A stretch of 64,000 nucleotides of DNA from the NCBI RefSeq assembly GCF_024519435.1, contig NZ_JALJRZ010000009.1:124001-188000 (forward strand). The letters are read 5' to 3'. The number at the start of each line of letters is the position of its first letter. The stretch's first letter is position 1. Below are positions 16,618 to 25,616 of the stretch, one piece after another. The DNA is from Terrabacter sp. Ter38 (GTDB lineage Bacteria > Actinomycetota > Actinomycetes > Actinomycetales > Dermatophilaceae). A program made the position numbers and the translations under genes. The notes below the pieces were generated by a model, which ran no database searches, had not been told where the DNA came from, and saw only the letters and a program-made list of their open reading frames with translations.

Positions 16618-17580
16618 TCACAGACCGGCGGCCTTGTAGAGAGCTCCGATCTCGGCCTTGTTGAGCCGACGGGTGCGCCCGGACTTGAGGTCGGCGAGAC
16701 GGATCGGGCCGACCTCGGTGCGGACGAGCTCGAGGACCGGGTGCCCGACGGCCTCGAGCATCCGGCGCACGACGTGCTTGCGGCCCTCGTGGAGCACCAC
16801 CTCGACCATGGCCTTGCCCGGCTGGTGGTCGACGATCCGGAAGGAGTCGACGCTGACGGGACCGTCCTCGAGCTCGACGCCCTCGCGCAGGCGCTTGCCG
16901 ACGTCTCGCTGCACCGGGCCGCGGATCGTCGCGACGTACGTCTTGAGGACGCCGTAGGCCGGGTGCTGCAGCCGGTGGGCGAGGTCGCCGTCGTTGGTGA
17001 GCAGGAGCAGGCCCTCGGTGTCGGCATCGAGCCGCCCGACGTGGAAGAGGCGCTGCTCGCGGTTGCCGACGTAGTCCTCGAGCGAGATGCGGCCGAGCTC
17101 GTCGTGCATCGTCGTCACGACGCCCTTGGGCTTGTTGAAAGCGAGGTAGACGCGGTCCTCGTCGAGGTTGACGCGCACGCCGTCGACGTGGACGACCTGC
17201 GTCTGCGGGTTGATGCGCACGCCGAACTCGGTGACGATCTGGCCGTCGACCTCGACGCGACCTTGCTCGATGAGGTTCTCGCAGACACGCCGTGAGCCGA
17301 CGCCGCCGGCAGCCATGAGCTTCTGCAGGCGCACGCCGTCGGGGTCGTGGACGTCGATCTCGGGTGCGGGCTTGCGGTCGGGCAGCCGGGTGGGCTGGCT
17401 GGCCTTCGTCGAGCCAGCGAAGCGCGGCCCGGAGCCCTTGCTGCCGCTCTTGCCGCCGGCGCTCTTGCCACCCGCCACGGGTCGGCCGCCGCGACGGGCG
17501 CCGCCGACGCTTCCGGGGCCGCCGGTGGGCCCGGACCCCTTCTTGCGCGGCTGGCGGGGGGACCTGGAGTACTCGCTCAT
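16618..17580 (-). CDS. rluB: 23S rRNA pseudouridine synthase, RluB/RsuA family
   Basis: 320 residues. A basic, Gly/Lys/Ser-rich extension (1-65) precedes an S4 RNA-binding domain (about 82-140, RLQKLMAAGGVGSRR) and the catalytic domain. The active Asp is in GRLDADTEGLLLLTNDG (about 185), and KTYVATI and GRKHVVRRM are conserved. It isomerises a uridine in rRNA. The start overlaps the scpB stop in an ATGA, the standard scpA-scpB-rluB operon. Confidence 0.92.
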   Translation of the reverse strand: MSEYSRSPRQPRKKGSGPTGGPGSVGGARRGGRPVAGGKSAGGKSGSKGSGPRFAGSTKASQPTRLPDRKPAPEIDVHDPDGVRLQKLMAAGGVGSRRVCENLIEQGRVEVDGQIVTEFGVRINPQTQVVHVDGVRVNLDEDRVYLAFNKPKGVVTTMHDELGRISLEDYVGNREQRLFHVGRLDADTEGLLLLTNDGDLAHRLQHPAYGVLKTYVATIRGPVQRDVGKRLREGVELEDGPVSVDSFRIVDHQPGKAMVEVVLHEGRKHVVRRMLEAVGHPVLELVRTEVGPIRLADLKSGRTRRLNKAEIGALYKAAGL

Positions 17581-18233
17581 GCGTGTCCTTCCTCGATGAG
17601 CTCGTCGATGACGTCGGCGTCCGGGAGGTAGGGCGCCAACGCCGGGAGGTCGTCGAGCGACGACAGTCCCATCCGCTGGAGGAAGTAGGGGGTCGTGCGG
17701 AAGAGCATGGCACCGCTCTCGCCCACGTCCTCGACCTCCTCGATGAGGCCGCGCGAGGTCAGCGTGCGGACGACCCCGTCGACGTTGACCCCGCGGACGG
17801 CACTGACTCGGGCGCGGGACACCGGCTGGCGGTAGGCGATGACGGCGAGCGTCTCGAGCGAGGCCTGGGTCAGCTTGGCCTGCTGACCGTCGAGGACGAA
17901 CTTCTCGACCACGGGGGCGAAGTCGGACCGGCTGTAGACACGCCATCCGCCCGCGACGCTGCGCAGGGTGAACCCGCGCTGCGCGGCGGCATACTCCTCC
18001 TCGAGGGCGTGCAGGTGGCCCCGCACGTCGTCGACGGGCAGCTCGAGCGCCGACGCGAGGGCGACCTCGGTCACCGGCTCGTCGACGACCATGAGCACGG
18101 CCTCGAGCGCCGAGCGGGCGCCGCCCGGGAAGTCGTTGATGTCGAAGGCGATCTGCTCGTCGGCACCCTCGCGGTCATCGAGCACCTCGGGCTCGACGGT
18201 CGCGTCGGGCCCCTGCGCCGACTGGTCACTCAT
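17577..18233 (-). CDS. scpB: Segregation and condensation protein B
   Basis: 218 residues from the ATG at 18233 (AGGAG 6 bases upstream). Two winged-helix domains are recognisable: ALEAVLMVVDEPV (about 42) and LTQASLETLAVIAYRQPVSR (about 120), with RGVNVDGVVRTL in between. It is a kleisin-associated subunit of the SMC-ScpAB condensin that compacts and segregates chromosomes. The start lies inside the end of scpA (8-bp overlap). Confidence 0.93.
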   Translation of the reverse strand: MSDQSAQGPDATVEPEVLDDREGADEQIAFDINDFPGGARSALEAVLMVVDEPVTEVALASALELPVDDVRGHLHALEEEYAAAQRGFTLRSVAGGWRVYSRSDFAPVVEKFVLDGQQAKLTQASLETLAVIAYRQPVSRARVSAVRGVNVDGVVRTLTSRGLIEEVEDVGESGAMLFRTTPYFLQRMGLSSLDDLPALAPYLPDADVIDELIEEGHA

Positions 18234-19278
18234 CGTCTGCTCCTCTTCGTGAGGTGGCGTCGCCACCCGTCTCCTCGGTGTCCGGCGTCGGCGCGTCGCT
18301 CGAGTCCCCTTCGGCGCCCGGGTCGTCGCCCTCGTCCTCGTCGTCCTCGTCCTCGTCGTCCTCGTCGTCCTCGTCGAACTCGTCGTCGATGGCGATGTCG
18401 CCGACGTCGGTGCCCGTCCAGCGGATGTCGAGCTCGCCGAGCGCCTCGGCCTGCTCGAAGGCGATCGCCGCCTCCTTGAACAGCTCGAGCAGGGCGAGGA
18501 AGCGCGCCACGATGACGAGGGTGCTGTCGGCGTCGGCCACGAGACTGCGGAACGAGACCTGTCCGCGGTGGCGCAGGCGCTCGACGATGATCGCCGCCTG
18601 CTCCCGGACGCTCACCTGGGGAGCGTGCAGGTGCTCGAGCCCGACGGTCGGCGCCACCTTCGGCGTCATGGCCCGTGCCGCGATCAGCGCGAACTGCTCG
18701 GGCGTGATGGCGATGACGAGCTCGGGCAGCAGCGCCGCGAACTCCGGCTCGAGGCCGGCCTGCCGCGGGGTGATGCGCCCGGCCGTGGCCATCCGCTCAC
18801 GGAAGGTGGCTGCGATGTCCTTGTAGGCGCGGTACTGCAGGAGCCGGGCGAAGAGCAGGTCACGCGCCTCGATGAGCGCGAGGTCCTCGTCGTCCTGCGG
18901 GCCCGACTGCGGGAGCAGGCGCGAGGCCTTGAGGTCGAGCAGGGTCGCCGCGATGAGGAGGAACTCCGAGGCCTGGCCGAGGTCCCAGTCGCTGTTGGCT
19001 GCCTGGGCGGTCTTGATGTGTGCCACGAACTCGTCGGTGACCTTGGCGAGGGCGACCTCGGTGATGTCGAGCTTGTGCTTGCTGATGAGGCCGAGCAGCA
19101 GGTCGAAGGGCCCGGAGAAGACGTCGAGGTGCACCTCGAAGGGAGCGGACGACCGTCGCGTGATGACACCGCCGGGTGTCAGCTCCTGCGCGGATGCGAC
19201 CTCGACGATCGCGTCCGGGGGCACGGCAGCGTCGTCGGTGTCGACCGCGGGGCGGTCGACGGTGTCCTGCTCGGTCAT
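18226..19278 (-). CDS. scpA: Segregation and condensation protein A (kleisin)
   Basis: 350 residues. The kleisin N-domain begins at about residue 46 (FEVHLDVFSGPFDLLLGLI), and the C-terminal winged helix ends near residue 290 (ALLELFKEAAIAFEQ). It bridges SMC heads with ScpB. The last 60 residues are an extremely acidic Asp/Glu tail (DEDDEDDEDEDDEDEG), longer than in model ScpA proteins, which may be a disordered protein- or DNA-mimic region. The parA-like gene ends 14 bp upstream. Confidence 0.93.
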   Translation of the reverse strand: MTEQDTVDRPAVDTDDAAVPPDAIVEVASAQELTPGGVITRRSSAPFEVHLDVFSGPFDLLLGLISKHKLDITEVALAKVTDEFVAHIKTAQAANSDWDLGQASEFLLIAATLLDLKASRLLPQSGPQDDEDLALIEARDLLFARLLQYRAYKDIAATFRERMATAGRITPRQAGLEPEFAALLPELVIAITPEQFALIAARAMTPKVAPTVGLEHLHAPQVSVREQAAIIVERLRHRGQVSFRSLVADADSTLVIVARFLALLELFKEAAIAFEQAEALGELDIRWTGTDVGDIAIDDEFDEDDEDDEDEDDEDEGDDPGAEGDSSDAPTPDTEETGGDATSRRGADDE

Positions 19279-19292
19279 CAGATCACTGCGGA

Positions 19293-20273
19293 TCAGGCCG
19301 CGCCGCCGCGCGCGATGAGCTCACGGGCGAGCTGGCGGTAGGCGTTGGCACCGGAGTGCTCGGACGAGTAGGACGTGATCGGCTCGGCGGCCAGGGTCGC
19401 GTCGGGGAACTTCACGGTGCGACTGATCACGGTGTGGAAGACCTGCTCGCCGAAGTGGTCGACGACCGAGCGCACGACCTCACGGCTGTGCAGGGTGCGG
19501 CTGTCGTACATCGTGGCGAGGATGCCGTCGACCTGCAGGCGCGGGTTGAGCCGGTCGGTGATCTTGTCGATGGTGTCGATGAGCAGCGCGACACCACGCA
19601 TCGCGAAGAACTCGCACTCGAGCGGGATGATGACGCCGTGCGCGGCCGTCAGCGCGTTGACCGTGAGCAGGCCCAGCGAGGGCTGGCAGTCGATGAGGAC
19701 GAGGTCGTACTCGTCGACGACGGGGCGCAGGACGCGAGCGAGGATCTGCTCGCGGGCGACCTCGCCGACGAGCTGGACCTCGGCCGCGGACAGGTCGATG
19801 TTGGCCGGCACGAGGTCGAGGTTGGGCGTGCGCGTGTGCTGGATGACGTCGTGGATCTCGTGGCCGCGCTCGACGAGGAGGTTGTAGATCGTCGTGTCGA
19901 GCTCCTGCGCGTTGACGCCGAGACCGACGGAGAGCGCACCCTGCGGGTCGAAGTCGATGACGAGGACCTTGCGGCCGAGCTCGGCCAGCGCGGCACCGAG
20001 GTTGATCGTCGTCGTCGTCTTGCCGACGCCGCCCTTCTGGTTGCACATGGCGATGATGCGCGCGGGTCCGTGGCTCGAGAGCGGCACGGGGTTCGGGAAG
20101 TCCGGCAGCGGACGGCCGGTCGGGCCCATGGCCCCGGAGCCGGCGGACTCCGTGCCGGGCAGGTGCGCGACCCGCGGGGCGGCACTGACCGGGCTCTGTC
20201 GGGGCTGGTCGAGGTCCTCGGACGGCACGGACTGCATGGTGTCGTGTGACTCCTCGTTCACCGGGTGTTCCAC
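19293..20273 (-). CDS. ParA/Soj-type ATPase
   Basis: About 326 residues if the GTG at 20273 is used; an ATG at 20237 is also possible, and neither has a well-placed ribosome binding site. The first 70 residues are disordered. The deviant Walker A motif is in NQKGGVGKTTTTINLG (about 78), with IDFDPQG and VLIDCQPSLG following. It is the orphan ParA found beside scpAB in Actinobacteria (Rv1708 type) and has no adjacent parB. A role in chromosome organisation is inferred. Confidence 0.88.
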   Translation of the reverse strand: MEHPVNEESHDTMQSVPSEDLDQPRQSPVSAAPRVAHLPGTESAGSGAMGPTGRPLPDFPNPVPLSSHGPARIIAMCNQKGGVGKTTTTINLGAALAELGRKVLVIDFDPQGALSVGLGVNAQELDTTIYNLLVERGHEIHDVIQHTRTPNLDLVPANIDLSAAEVQLVGEVAREQILARVLRPVVDEYDLVLIDCQPSLGLLTVNALTAAHGVIIPLECEFFAMRGVALLIDTIDKITDRLNPRLQVDGILATMYDSRTLHSREVVRSVVDHFGEQVFHTVISRTVKFPDATLAAEPITSYSSEHSGANAYRQLARELIARGGAA

Positions 20274-20333
20274 TCCGCTCGGCCTTGCCCTGGGATGCTG
20301 CGGTCAGCCTCGCGCTGATCACGTGTGACCTTA

Positions 20334-21320
20334 TCAGCGGGCGCGGGGGTGGGCGCCCGCATAGACCTCGCGGAGTCGGTGCACCGACACCATCGTGTAG
20401 ATCTGGGTCGTCGTGACGGAGGCGTGCCCGAGCAGCTCCTGGACGACGCGGACGTCCGCACCGCCGTCGAGCAGGTGGGTGGCGAAGGAGTGGCGCAGGG
20501 TGTGGGGAGACACGTGTTCGCTGAGGTCGGCCCGCTCGGCGGCGCGCCGGATGATGGCCCAGGCGGACTGCCGTGAGAGGCGCGCCCCGCGCTGGTTGAG
20601 GAAGAGGGCCGGGCCCCCCTTGCCGTGCGTGGCGAGGGCCGGACGGCCGCGGACGAGGTATGCCGTCACGGCCTCGACCGCGTAGCGACCGACCGGGACG
20701 ACGCGCTCCTTGCCCCCCTTGCCGTGCAGCCGGACGGACGCCACTCCCCCGCCGTTCGGGGCGGCCCCGGAGCCGTCTGCGTGTCCGACGGTCTCGATGT
20801 CGTCGACGTCGAGGTCGACGGCCTCACTGATGCGCGCGCCGACGCCGTAGAGGACCTCGAGGAGTGCTCGGTCGCGCAGCGACTCGGGCGTGTCGCCGAC
20901 CGATGCCGCTGCGAGCAGCCGCTCCACGGCCTCGATGGGGATCGCCTTGGGCAGCCGGGCGGGTGGCTTGGGCGGCGCGACGTTGGCTGCCGGGTCACCG
21001 GCCACCTCACCCTCGAGTGCGAGGAAACGGTGGAAGCCGCGCACGGCGACGAGGGTGCGGGCCGCGGACGAGGCCGCGAGGCCGCGCTCGCGCAGGGACG
21101 CGAGGAAGTCGGTGACGTCAGCCTCCGTGACCCGGCTCGCGTCGTCGATCCCCTTGGCCGCCAGGAAGGCTGCGTAGGAGCGCAGGTCGCGGGCGTAGGA
21201 CGTGAGGGTGTTGTCCGACGCGCCCTTCTCGACGCGGACGTGGTCGAGCCACCCGCGGACGTCGCGCTCGAGGCGCGAGGGCCGTGCCGCAGGTGGCTCG
21301 GTGACGACCTGCTCGGTCAG
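20334..21320 (-). CDS. xerD: Site-specific tyrosine recombinase XerD, apparent CTG start
   Basis: 328 residues from a CTG at 21320. The catalytic residues are all visible: R in GARISEA, K in [10 protein letters not shown], HxxR in HTLRH, H in LLGHASV and the nucleophile Y in TTTQIYTMV. The N-terminal SAM-like domain starts near residue 14. It resolves chromosome dimers at dif with XerC. There is no ATG, GTG or TTG in frame between the ald coding region and residue 40. The best candidate is a CTG overlapping the ald stop (CTGA), with GAGG 7 bases upstream. An insertion of about 15 Gly/Ala/Asn residues follows [10 protein letters not shown]. Confidence 0.88.
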   Translation of the reverse strand: MTEQVVTEPPAARPSRLERDVRGWLDHVRVEKGASDNTLTSYARDLRSYAAFLAAKGIDDASRVTEADVTDFLASLRERGLAASSAARTLVAVRGFHRFLALEGEVAGDPAANVAPPKPPARLPKAIPIEAVERLLAAASVGDTPESLRDRALLEVLYGVGARISEAVDLDVDDIETVGHADGSGAAPNGGGVASVRLHGKGGKERVVPVGRYAVEAVTAYLVRGRPALATHGKGGPALFLNQRGARLSRQSAWAIIRRAAERADLSEHVSPHTLRHSFATHLLDGGADVRVVQELLGHASVTTTQIYTMVSVHRLREVYAGAHPRAR

Positions 21321-22432
21321 GACAGGGCCTCGTCGAGACCGACTGACGTCATGCCGTGGGCCTCGGCGACGCCGGCGTACGTGACGTGCCCGTCGTGCGT
21401 GTTGAGACCGAGGCCGAGCGCGTGGTCCGCGCGCAACGCGTCGCGCCACCCCTGGTTGGCGAGCTTGACGGCATACGGCAGCGTCGAGTTCGTCAGGGCG
21501 TACGTGGACGTGTTGGGCACGGCGCCTGGCATGTTCGCGACGCAGTAGAAGACCGAGTTGTGCACCGTGTAGGTGGGGTCGGCATGCGTCGTCGCATGGC
21601 TGTCCTCGAAGCACCCGCCCTGGTCGATGGCGATGTCGACGAGCACGGAGCCCGGCTTCATCTGGGACACGAGCTCGTTGGAGACGAGCTTGGGAGCGGC
21701 CGCACCGGGGATGAGCACGGCGCCGATGACCATGTCGGCCTCCTGGACCTGCTGCTGCACCGTGAGGCGGTTGGACGCGAGCCCGTGGACCTGGTTCTCG
21801 TAGCGCCAGAAGGACATCCGCAGCTTGTCGAGGTCGGTGTCGAGCAGCGTGACGTCGGCACCCATGCCGAGTGCGATGTTGGCGGCGTTCTGGCCCGACA
21901 CGCCGGCACCGAGGATGACGACCTTGGCGTTGGCCACGCCACCGACGCCGCCCATGAGCACGCCGCGGCCGCCCTGGGCGCGCATCAGCGCGTGGGCGCC
22001 CACCTGCGGGGCGAGGCAGCCAGCCACCTCGGACATCGGGTAGAGCAGCGGCAGTGCGCCGGACGGCAGCTGCACGGTCTCGTAGGCGATGCCGGTGACC
22101 TTGCGCTTGACGAGCTCCTCGGTGAGCGGCTTGTCGGCAGCGAGGTGCAGGTAGGTGAAGAGGGTCAGGCCCTCGCGCATCCGGTGGTACTCCTCGGCCA
22201 CGGGCTCCTTGACCTTGAGCACCATGTCGGCCTCGCCCCACACGTCGTCGGCCGAACCGAGGATGCGCGCGCCGGCCGCGACGTAGTCGTCGTCGCTGAT
22301 CTGCGAGCCGACCCCGGCGTCCTTCTCGACGATGACGTCGTGACCGTTCTCGGTGAGCTCGTGGACTCCCGAGGGCGTGATGGCCACGCGGTACTCATGG
22401 TTCTTGACCTCGCGGGGGATGCCGACCTTCAT
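21317..22432 (-). CDS. ald: Alanine dehydrogenase
   Basis: 371 residues from the ATG at 22432. The catalytic Lys is in LKVKEPV (about 74) and His in LFTYLHLA (about 95). The Rossmann fold carries [14 protein letters not shown] (about 170), and [14 protein letters not shown] is conserved. It interconverts alanine and pyruvate plus ammonium with NAD. A TACAGT box at 22512-22517 (minus strand) may be its -10, giving a leader of about 70 bases. xerD is coupled downstream. Confidence 0.95.
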   Translation of the reverse strand: MKVGIPREVKNHEYRVAITPSGVHELTENGHDVIVEKDAGVGSQISDDDYVAAGARILGSADDVWGEADMVLKVKEPVAEEYHRMREGLTLFTYLHLAADKPLTEELVKRKVTGIAYETVQLPSGALPLLYPMSEVAGCLAPQVGAHALMRAQGGRGVLMGGVGGVANAKVVILGAGVSGQNAANIALGMGADVTLLDTDLDKLRMSFWRYENQVHGLASNRLTVQQQVQEADMVIGAVLIPGAAAPKLVSNELVSQMKPGSVLVDIAIDQGGCFEDSHATTHADPTYTVHNSVFYCVANMPGAVPNTSTYALTNSTLPYAVKLANQGWRDALRADHALGLGLNTHDGHVTYAGVAEAHGMTSVGLDEALS

Positions 22433-22695
22433 GGTGGTGCACTTCCTTCCGGACTGACTCGGCCGCGGCGCCGTTGCCGTGGCGAGAAGGGCCCGCAGGG
22501 GCCGCGAAGCCACTGTATCCGTGGGCGTCACGGCCCGGTCACGACCTCGCACAACTGCCCTCGGTCGGACTCGCGCCCTGCCACGCGGCTCGGGCACGCC
22601 CCGGCGCGGCTCCCTCGCGCGCTCCGCGGTCGCCGGACCGTGCCCGTCGCAGGCCTCCGCGTGTTCTTTCCCGTCAACTTCGCCACCATGGGCCC

Positions 22696-23307
22696 GTGAA
22701 GCTCTACTCAGACGCCCCCACCCGACGCACCCGACAGCTGCTGTCCGACGTGCTCATGCTCCTGTGGATCGGCCTCTGGGTGTATGCCGGTCGCCAGGTC
22801 CATGACACGGTCGAGCAGCTGCGTGCCCCTGCGGACTCGATCACGTCGGCCGGGCACTCGGTCAACGGGGCCCTCACCGGAGCAGGTGACCAGGCGGGGC
22901 AGCTGCCGCTCGTGGGTGACCAGCTGAAGACGTGGCTGACCCAGGCCGCCGGCTCCGGCACGACGCTGCAGCAGGCCGGGACGTCGATGGCCCACACGGT
23001 CGACACGCTCGCGCTGGGGGTCGGGATCGCCACGGCGCTCGTGCCGGTCCTGCTCGTCCTCGCGGTCTGGCTCTACGTCCGAGTTCGGTTCGTGCGCAGC
23101 GCGACCCAGTCGCAGAGATTCATCGACGCCGGCGAGGACCTCGACCTCTTCGCGCTCCGGGCGATGGCGACACAGCCGATGCGCGCGCTGGCCCGCGTGA
23201 GCGACGACCCGGCCGGTGCCTGGCGGCGCCAGGACCGGGCCGTCATCCGGGAGCTGGCCCTGCTCGAGCTGCGCGACCAGGGTCTGCGCCCGCCGCCCGG
23301 TACCTGA
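22696..23307 (+). CDS. Membrane protein of unknown function
   Basis: 203 residues from a GTG at 22696; the nearby ATG at 22688 is out of frame and hits a stop at once. Two membrane helices are predicted, at about 17-32 (LLSDVLMLLWIGLWVYAG) and 100-122 (LGVGIATALVPVLLVLAVWLYV). Between them is an extracytoplasmic loop of about 65 residues with Gly/Gln/Ala-rich helices. The cytoplasmic tail (about 125-203) is charged and helical, ending in a Pro-rich segment. It is convergent with hisS. I do not recognise the family. Confidence 0.7.
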   Translation: MKLYSDAPTRRTRQLLSDVLMLLWIGLWVYAGRQVHDTVEQLRAPADSITSAGHSVNGALTGAGDQAGQLPLVGDQLKTWLTQAAGSGTTLQQAGTSMAHTVDTLALGVGIATALVPVLLVLAVWLYVRVRFVRSATQSQRFIDAGEDLDLFALRAMATQPMRALARVSDDPAGAWRRQDRAVIRELALLELRDQGLRPPPGT

Positions 23308-23337
23308 TCACCCCGGCGGCAGCGCAGGAGCGGTCGG

Positions 23338-24693
23338 TCAGTCGGCGCGGGTGACCTGGGGGACGCGGTCGTCGTCCGGCGGGGTCCACGCGTCGGCCGT
23401 GGCAGGGACCTGTTCGCCGCTGCGGATGTCCTTGACCTCGTCGCCCGCCTCGCCCGCCCCCGGGAACCACACGTAGGGGATGCCGCGACGCTCGGCGTAG
23501 CGGATCTGCTTGCCGAAGCGGGCTGCCGACGGTGCGACCTCGCAGGCGATCCCACGGCGGCGCAGGGCCGTGGCCACCGCGACGGCGCCCTCGCGCGACT
23601 CGTCGTCGGTCAGCGCGACGAGCACGGCGGCGGGCGTCGAGCGTGATGCGGTGACGAGCCCGCGGCCGATGAGAAGGCCGAGGATGCGGGTCACGCCGAT
23701 GGAGATGCCGACGCCGGGATAGGTGTTCCTGCCGTCGCTGGCGAGGGCGTCGTAGCGGCCACCGGAGCAGAACGATCCCCAGGACTCGTGCCCGACGAAC
23801 TGGGTCTCGTAGACCGTGCCGGTGTAGTAGTCGAGGCCGCGCGCGATGCGCAGGTCGGCGACGACCTTGCCGGGTGCGTGGGCCATACCGGTGCGGATGA
23901 CGTCGGCGAGCGAGTCGAGCCCCGCGTCGAGGAGCGGGTGCTCGACGCCGAGGGCGCGGACCTGGTCGACGAAGGCGAGGTCGTCCGAGCGGATCGCCGC
24001 GAGCGCGAGGCACTGGTCGGCCTGCTCGTCGGTCGTGCCCGACTCGACGAGGAGCGCCTTGACCTTCTCCGGACCGATCTTGTCGAGCTTGTCGACGATG
24101 CGCAGGGTCCCGATCACGTCGGTGATGCCGATGCCCTGGTAGAAGCCGTTGGGGATCTTGCGGTCGTTGACCTGGATGACGAAGTCGCCCACCGGGAACC
24201 GGCTGAAGACGTCGGCGATGACGAGCGGCATCTCCGCCTCGAAGTGCGGAGAGAGCTCACCGACGTCGACGACGTCGATGTCGGCCTGGGTGAACTCGCG
24301 GTAGCGCCCCTCCTGGGGGCGCTCCCCGCGCCACGCCTTCTGGATCTGGTAGCGCCGGAAGGGAAAGGCGAGCTTGCCGGCATTCTCCAGGACGTAGCGC
24401 GCGAACGGCACGGTCATGTCGAAGTGCAGACCCCAGCGGGCGTCGTCGTCGGTGCCGCCCGCGAGGCGCGACACGGCGTAGATCTCCTTGTCGGCGTCCT
24501 CGCCCTGCGCACTGAGGCGCTCGATGGGCTCGATGGACCGGGTCTCGACGGACGAGAAACCGTGCAGCTCGAAGGTCTCCCGGATGACGTCGAGGAATCG
24601 CTGCTCGACGATGCGCTCGGACGGGAGGTACTCGGGGAAGCCGCTGATCGGGGTGACCTTGCCGGCGGACTTCGAGGCGGGACGCGTGCTCAC
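23338..24693 (-). CDS. hisS: Histidine--tRNA ligase
   Basis: 451 residues from a GTG at 24693 that overlaps the stop of the upstream hydrolase (GTGA). Class II synthetase motifs are present: FPEYLPSE...FLDVIRETFELHGF, motif 2 (KAWRGERPQEGRYREFTQADID, in two parts around residue 125), the histidine-specific GLDYYTGTVYE (about 285) and motif 3 GVGISIGVTRI. The anticodon-binding domain follows from about 345. It charges tRNA-His. The MBL hydrolase / hisS pairing is common in Actinobacteria. Confidence 0.95.
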   Translation of the reverse strand: MSTRPASKSAGKVTPISGFPEYLPSERIVEQRFLDVIRETFELHGFSSVETRSIEPIERLSAQGEDADKEIYAVSRLAGGTDDDARWGLHFDMTVPFARYVLENAGKLAFPFRRYQIQKAWRGERPQEGRYREFTQADIDVVDVGELSPHFEAEMPLVIADVFSRFPVGDFVIQVNDRKIPNGFYQGIGITDVIGTLRIVDKLDKIGPEKVKALLVESGTTDEQADQCLALAAIRSDDLAFVDQVRALGVEHPLLDAGLDSLADVIRTGMAHAPGKVVADLRIARGLDYYTGTVYETQFVGHESWGSFCSGGRYDALASDGRNTYPGVGISIGVTRILGLLIGRGLVTASRSTPAAVLVALTDDESREGAVAVATALRRRGIACEVAPSAARFGKQIRYAERRGIPYVWFPGAGEAGDEVKDIRSGEQVPATADAWTPPDDDRVPQVTRAD

Positions 24694-25391
24694 GCGGGCA
24701 AGTCTCTCAGGTAGGGGTTGGTGGCGCGCTCGTGGGCCATGGTCGTCGCCTGGTAGTGGCCGGGCAGCACGAGCGTCGTGTCGGGCAGCGGCAGGACGAC
24801 GTCGCGCAGGCTGCGCTGCATCGCGGCGGGGTCGCCGCCCGGCAGGTCGGTGCGGCCCACCGAGCCGGCGAAGAGCACGTCTCCGGTCACCATCGTCCGG
24901 TCGACGTCGACCTGGTCGCGGATGCCGTCGGGCACCCGGTCGATGGCGAACATGACCGAGCCCTCGGTGTGCCCGGGCGCGTGGAGCACGTCGAACTCCA
25001 GGCCCGCGAGCGTCAGCCGGGTGCCGTCGGTGATCTCGACGACGTTCGTCGGCTCGGTCCACGTCGCCGCGGCACCGAACTGCTGCTCGAACATCGCGAG
25101 GAGTCCGGGGTTGCTGCGTCCGAGCAGGTCGTGCAGGCGGTAGCGGTCGTCCGCGTGGATGTAGGCAGCCGTGTCGGCACCGCAGACGGGGGTCACCGAG
25201 TAGACGTGGTCGACGTGCCCGTGCGTGAGCAGCACCGCGGCCGGCCGAAGCCGGTGCTCCGTCAGCACCTCGCGCAGCGTCTCCTCCACGCCGATCCCGG
25301 GATCGACGATGACGCACTCCTCCCCCGGGTCGGCGGCGAGCACATAGCAGTTGGTGTCGAACGCCCGGGCGGGGAAGGCAATGGTGAGCAC
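24690..25391 (-). CDS. Metallo-beta-lactamase fold hydrolase (glyoxalase II-like)
   Basis: 233 residues. The metal-binding motif THGHVDH is at about residue 55, with APGHTEGS and TGDVLFAGSVGRTD further on and a final PGHYQATT histidine. This set is typical of the glyoxalase II / YcbL-type thioesterase branch. It probably hydrolyses a thioester; the substrate cannot be assigned. It is the first gene of a pair with hisS. Confidence 0.85.
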   Translation of the reverse strand: MLTIAFPARAFDTNCYVLAADPGEECVIVDPGIGVEETLREVLTEHRLRPAAVLLTHGHVDHVYSVTPVCGADTAAYIHADDRYRLHDLLGRSNPGLLAMFEQQFGAAATWTEPTNVVEITDGTRLTLAGLEFDVLHAPGHTEGSVMFAIDRVPDGIRDQVDVDRTMVTGDVLFAGSVGRTDLPGGDPAAMQRSLRDVVLPLPDTTLVLPGHYQATTMAHERATNPYLRDLPA

Positions 25392-25513
25392 GCTGGGAGC
25401 CTAGCGACGACGCCTTCCCGGGCAGGCGGCATACGCCCTGGGGAATCGGCGACACGTTGGGTATGCCGTCCGGGGGGGCTTCCGGGCGCAAATCCGCGCG
25501 TCGGAGGGGAGAT

Positions 25514-25568
25514 GTCACGGACTCGTGACCCGTCCCGCTGCGTGCGCACCGCAGTCGTTCCATAAAAT
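25514..25568 (+). promoter_or_regulatory. Candidate promoter and dyad upstream of the cyclophilin gene
   Basis: TAAAAT at 25563-25568 is an A/T-rich -10 box standing out in G+C-rich DNA, 49 bp before the GTG at 25617. A perfect dyad GTCACG-GACT-CGTGAC (25514-25529) lies 34 bp upstream of it and could be an operator. The 225-bp divergent region also holds an inverted pair of the octamer discussed in the findings (25427 and 25461). Confidence 0.4.
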
Positions 25569-25616
25569 GACCGAACGCCCGGGGACAGCCCATGTGGCCC
25601 GTACGAGGAGAGGTTC

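Noticed and set aside
20334-21320. Tyrosine recombinase as part of a mobile element
   Set aside because: It lies in the conserved xerD-ald-parA-scpAB block and has XerD features.
22474-22695. Upstream extension of the membrane-protein frame at 22696
   Set aside because: Arg/Pro-rich shadow sequence with no ribosome binding site; the GTG at 22696 starts a sensible protein.
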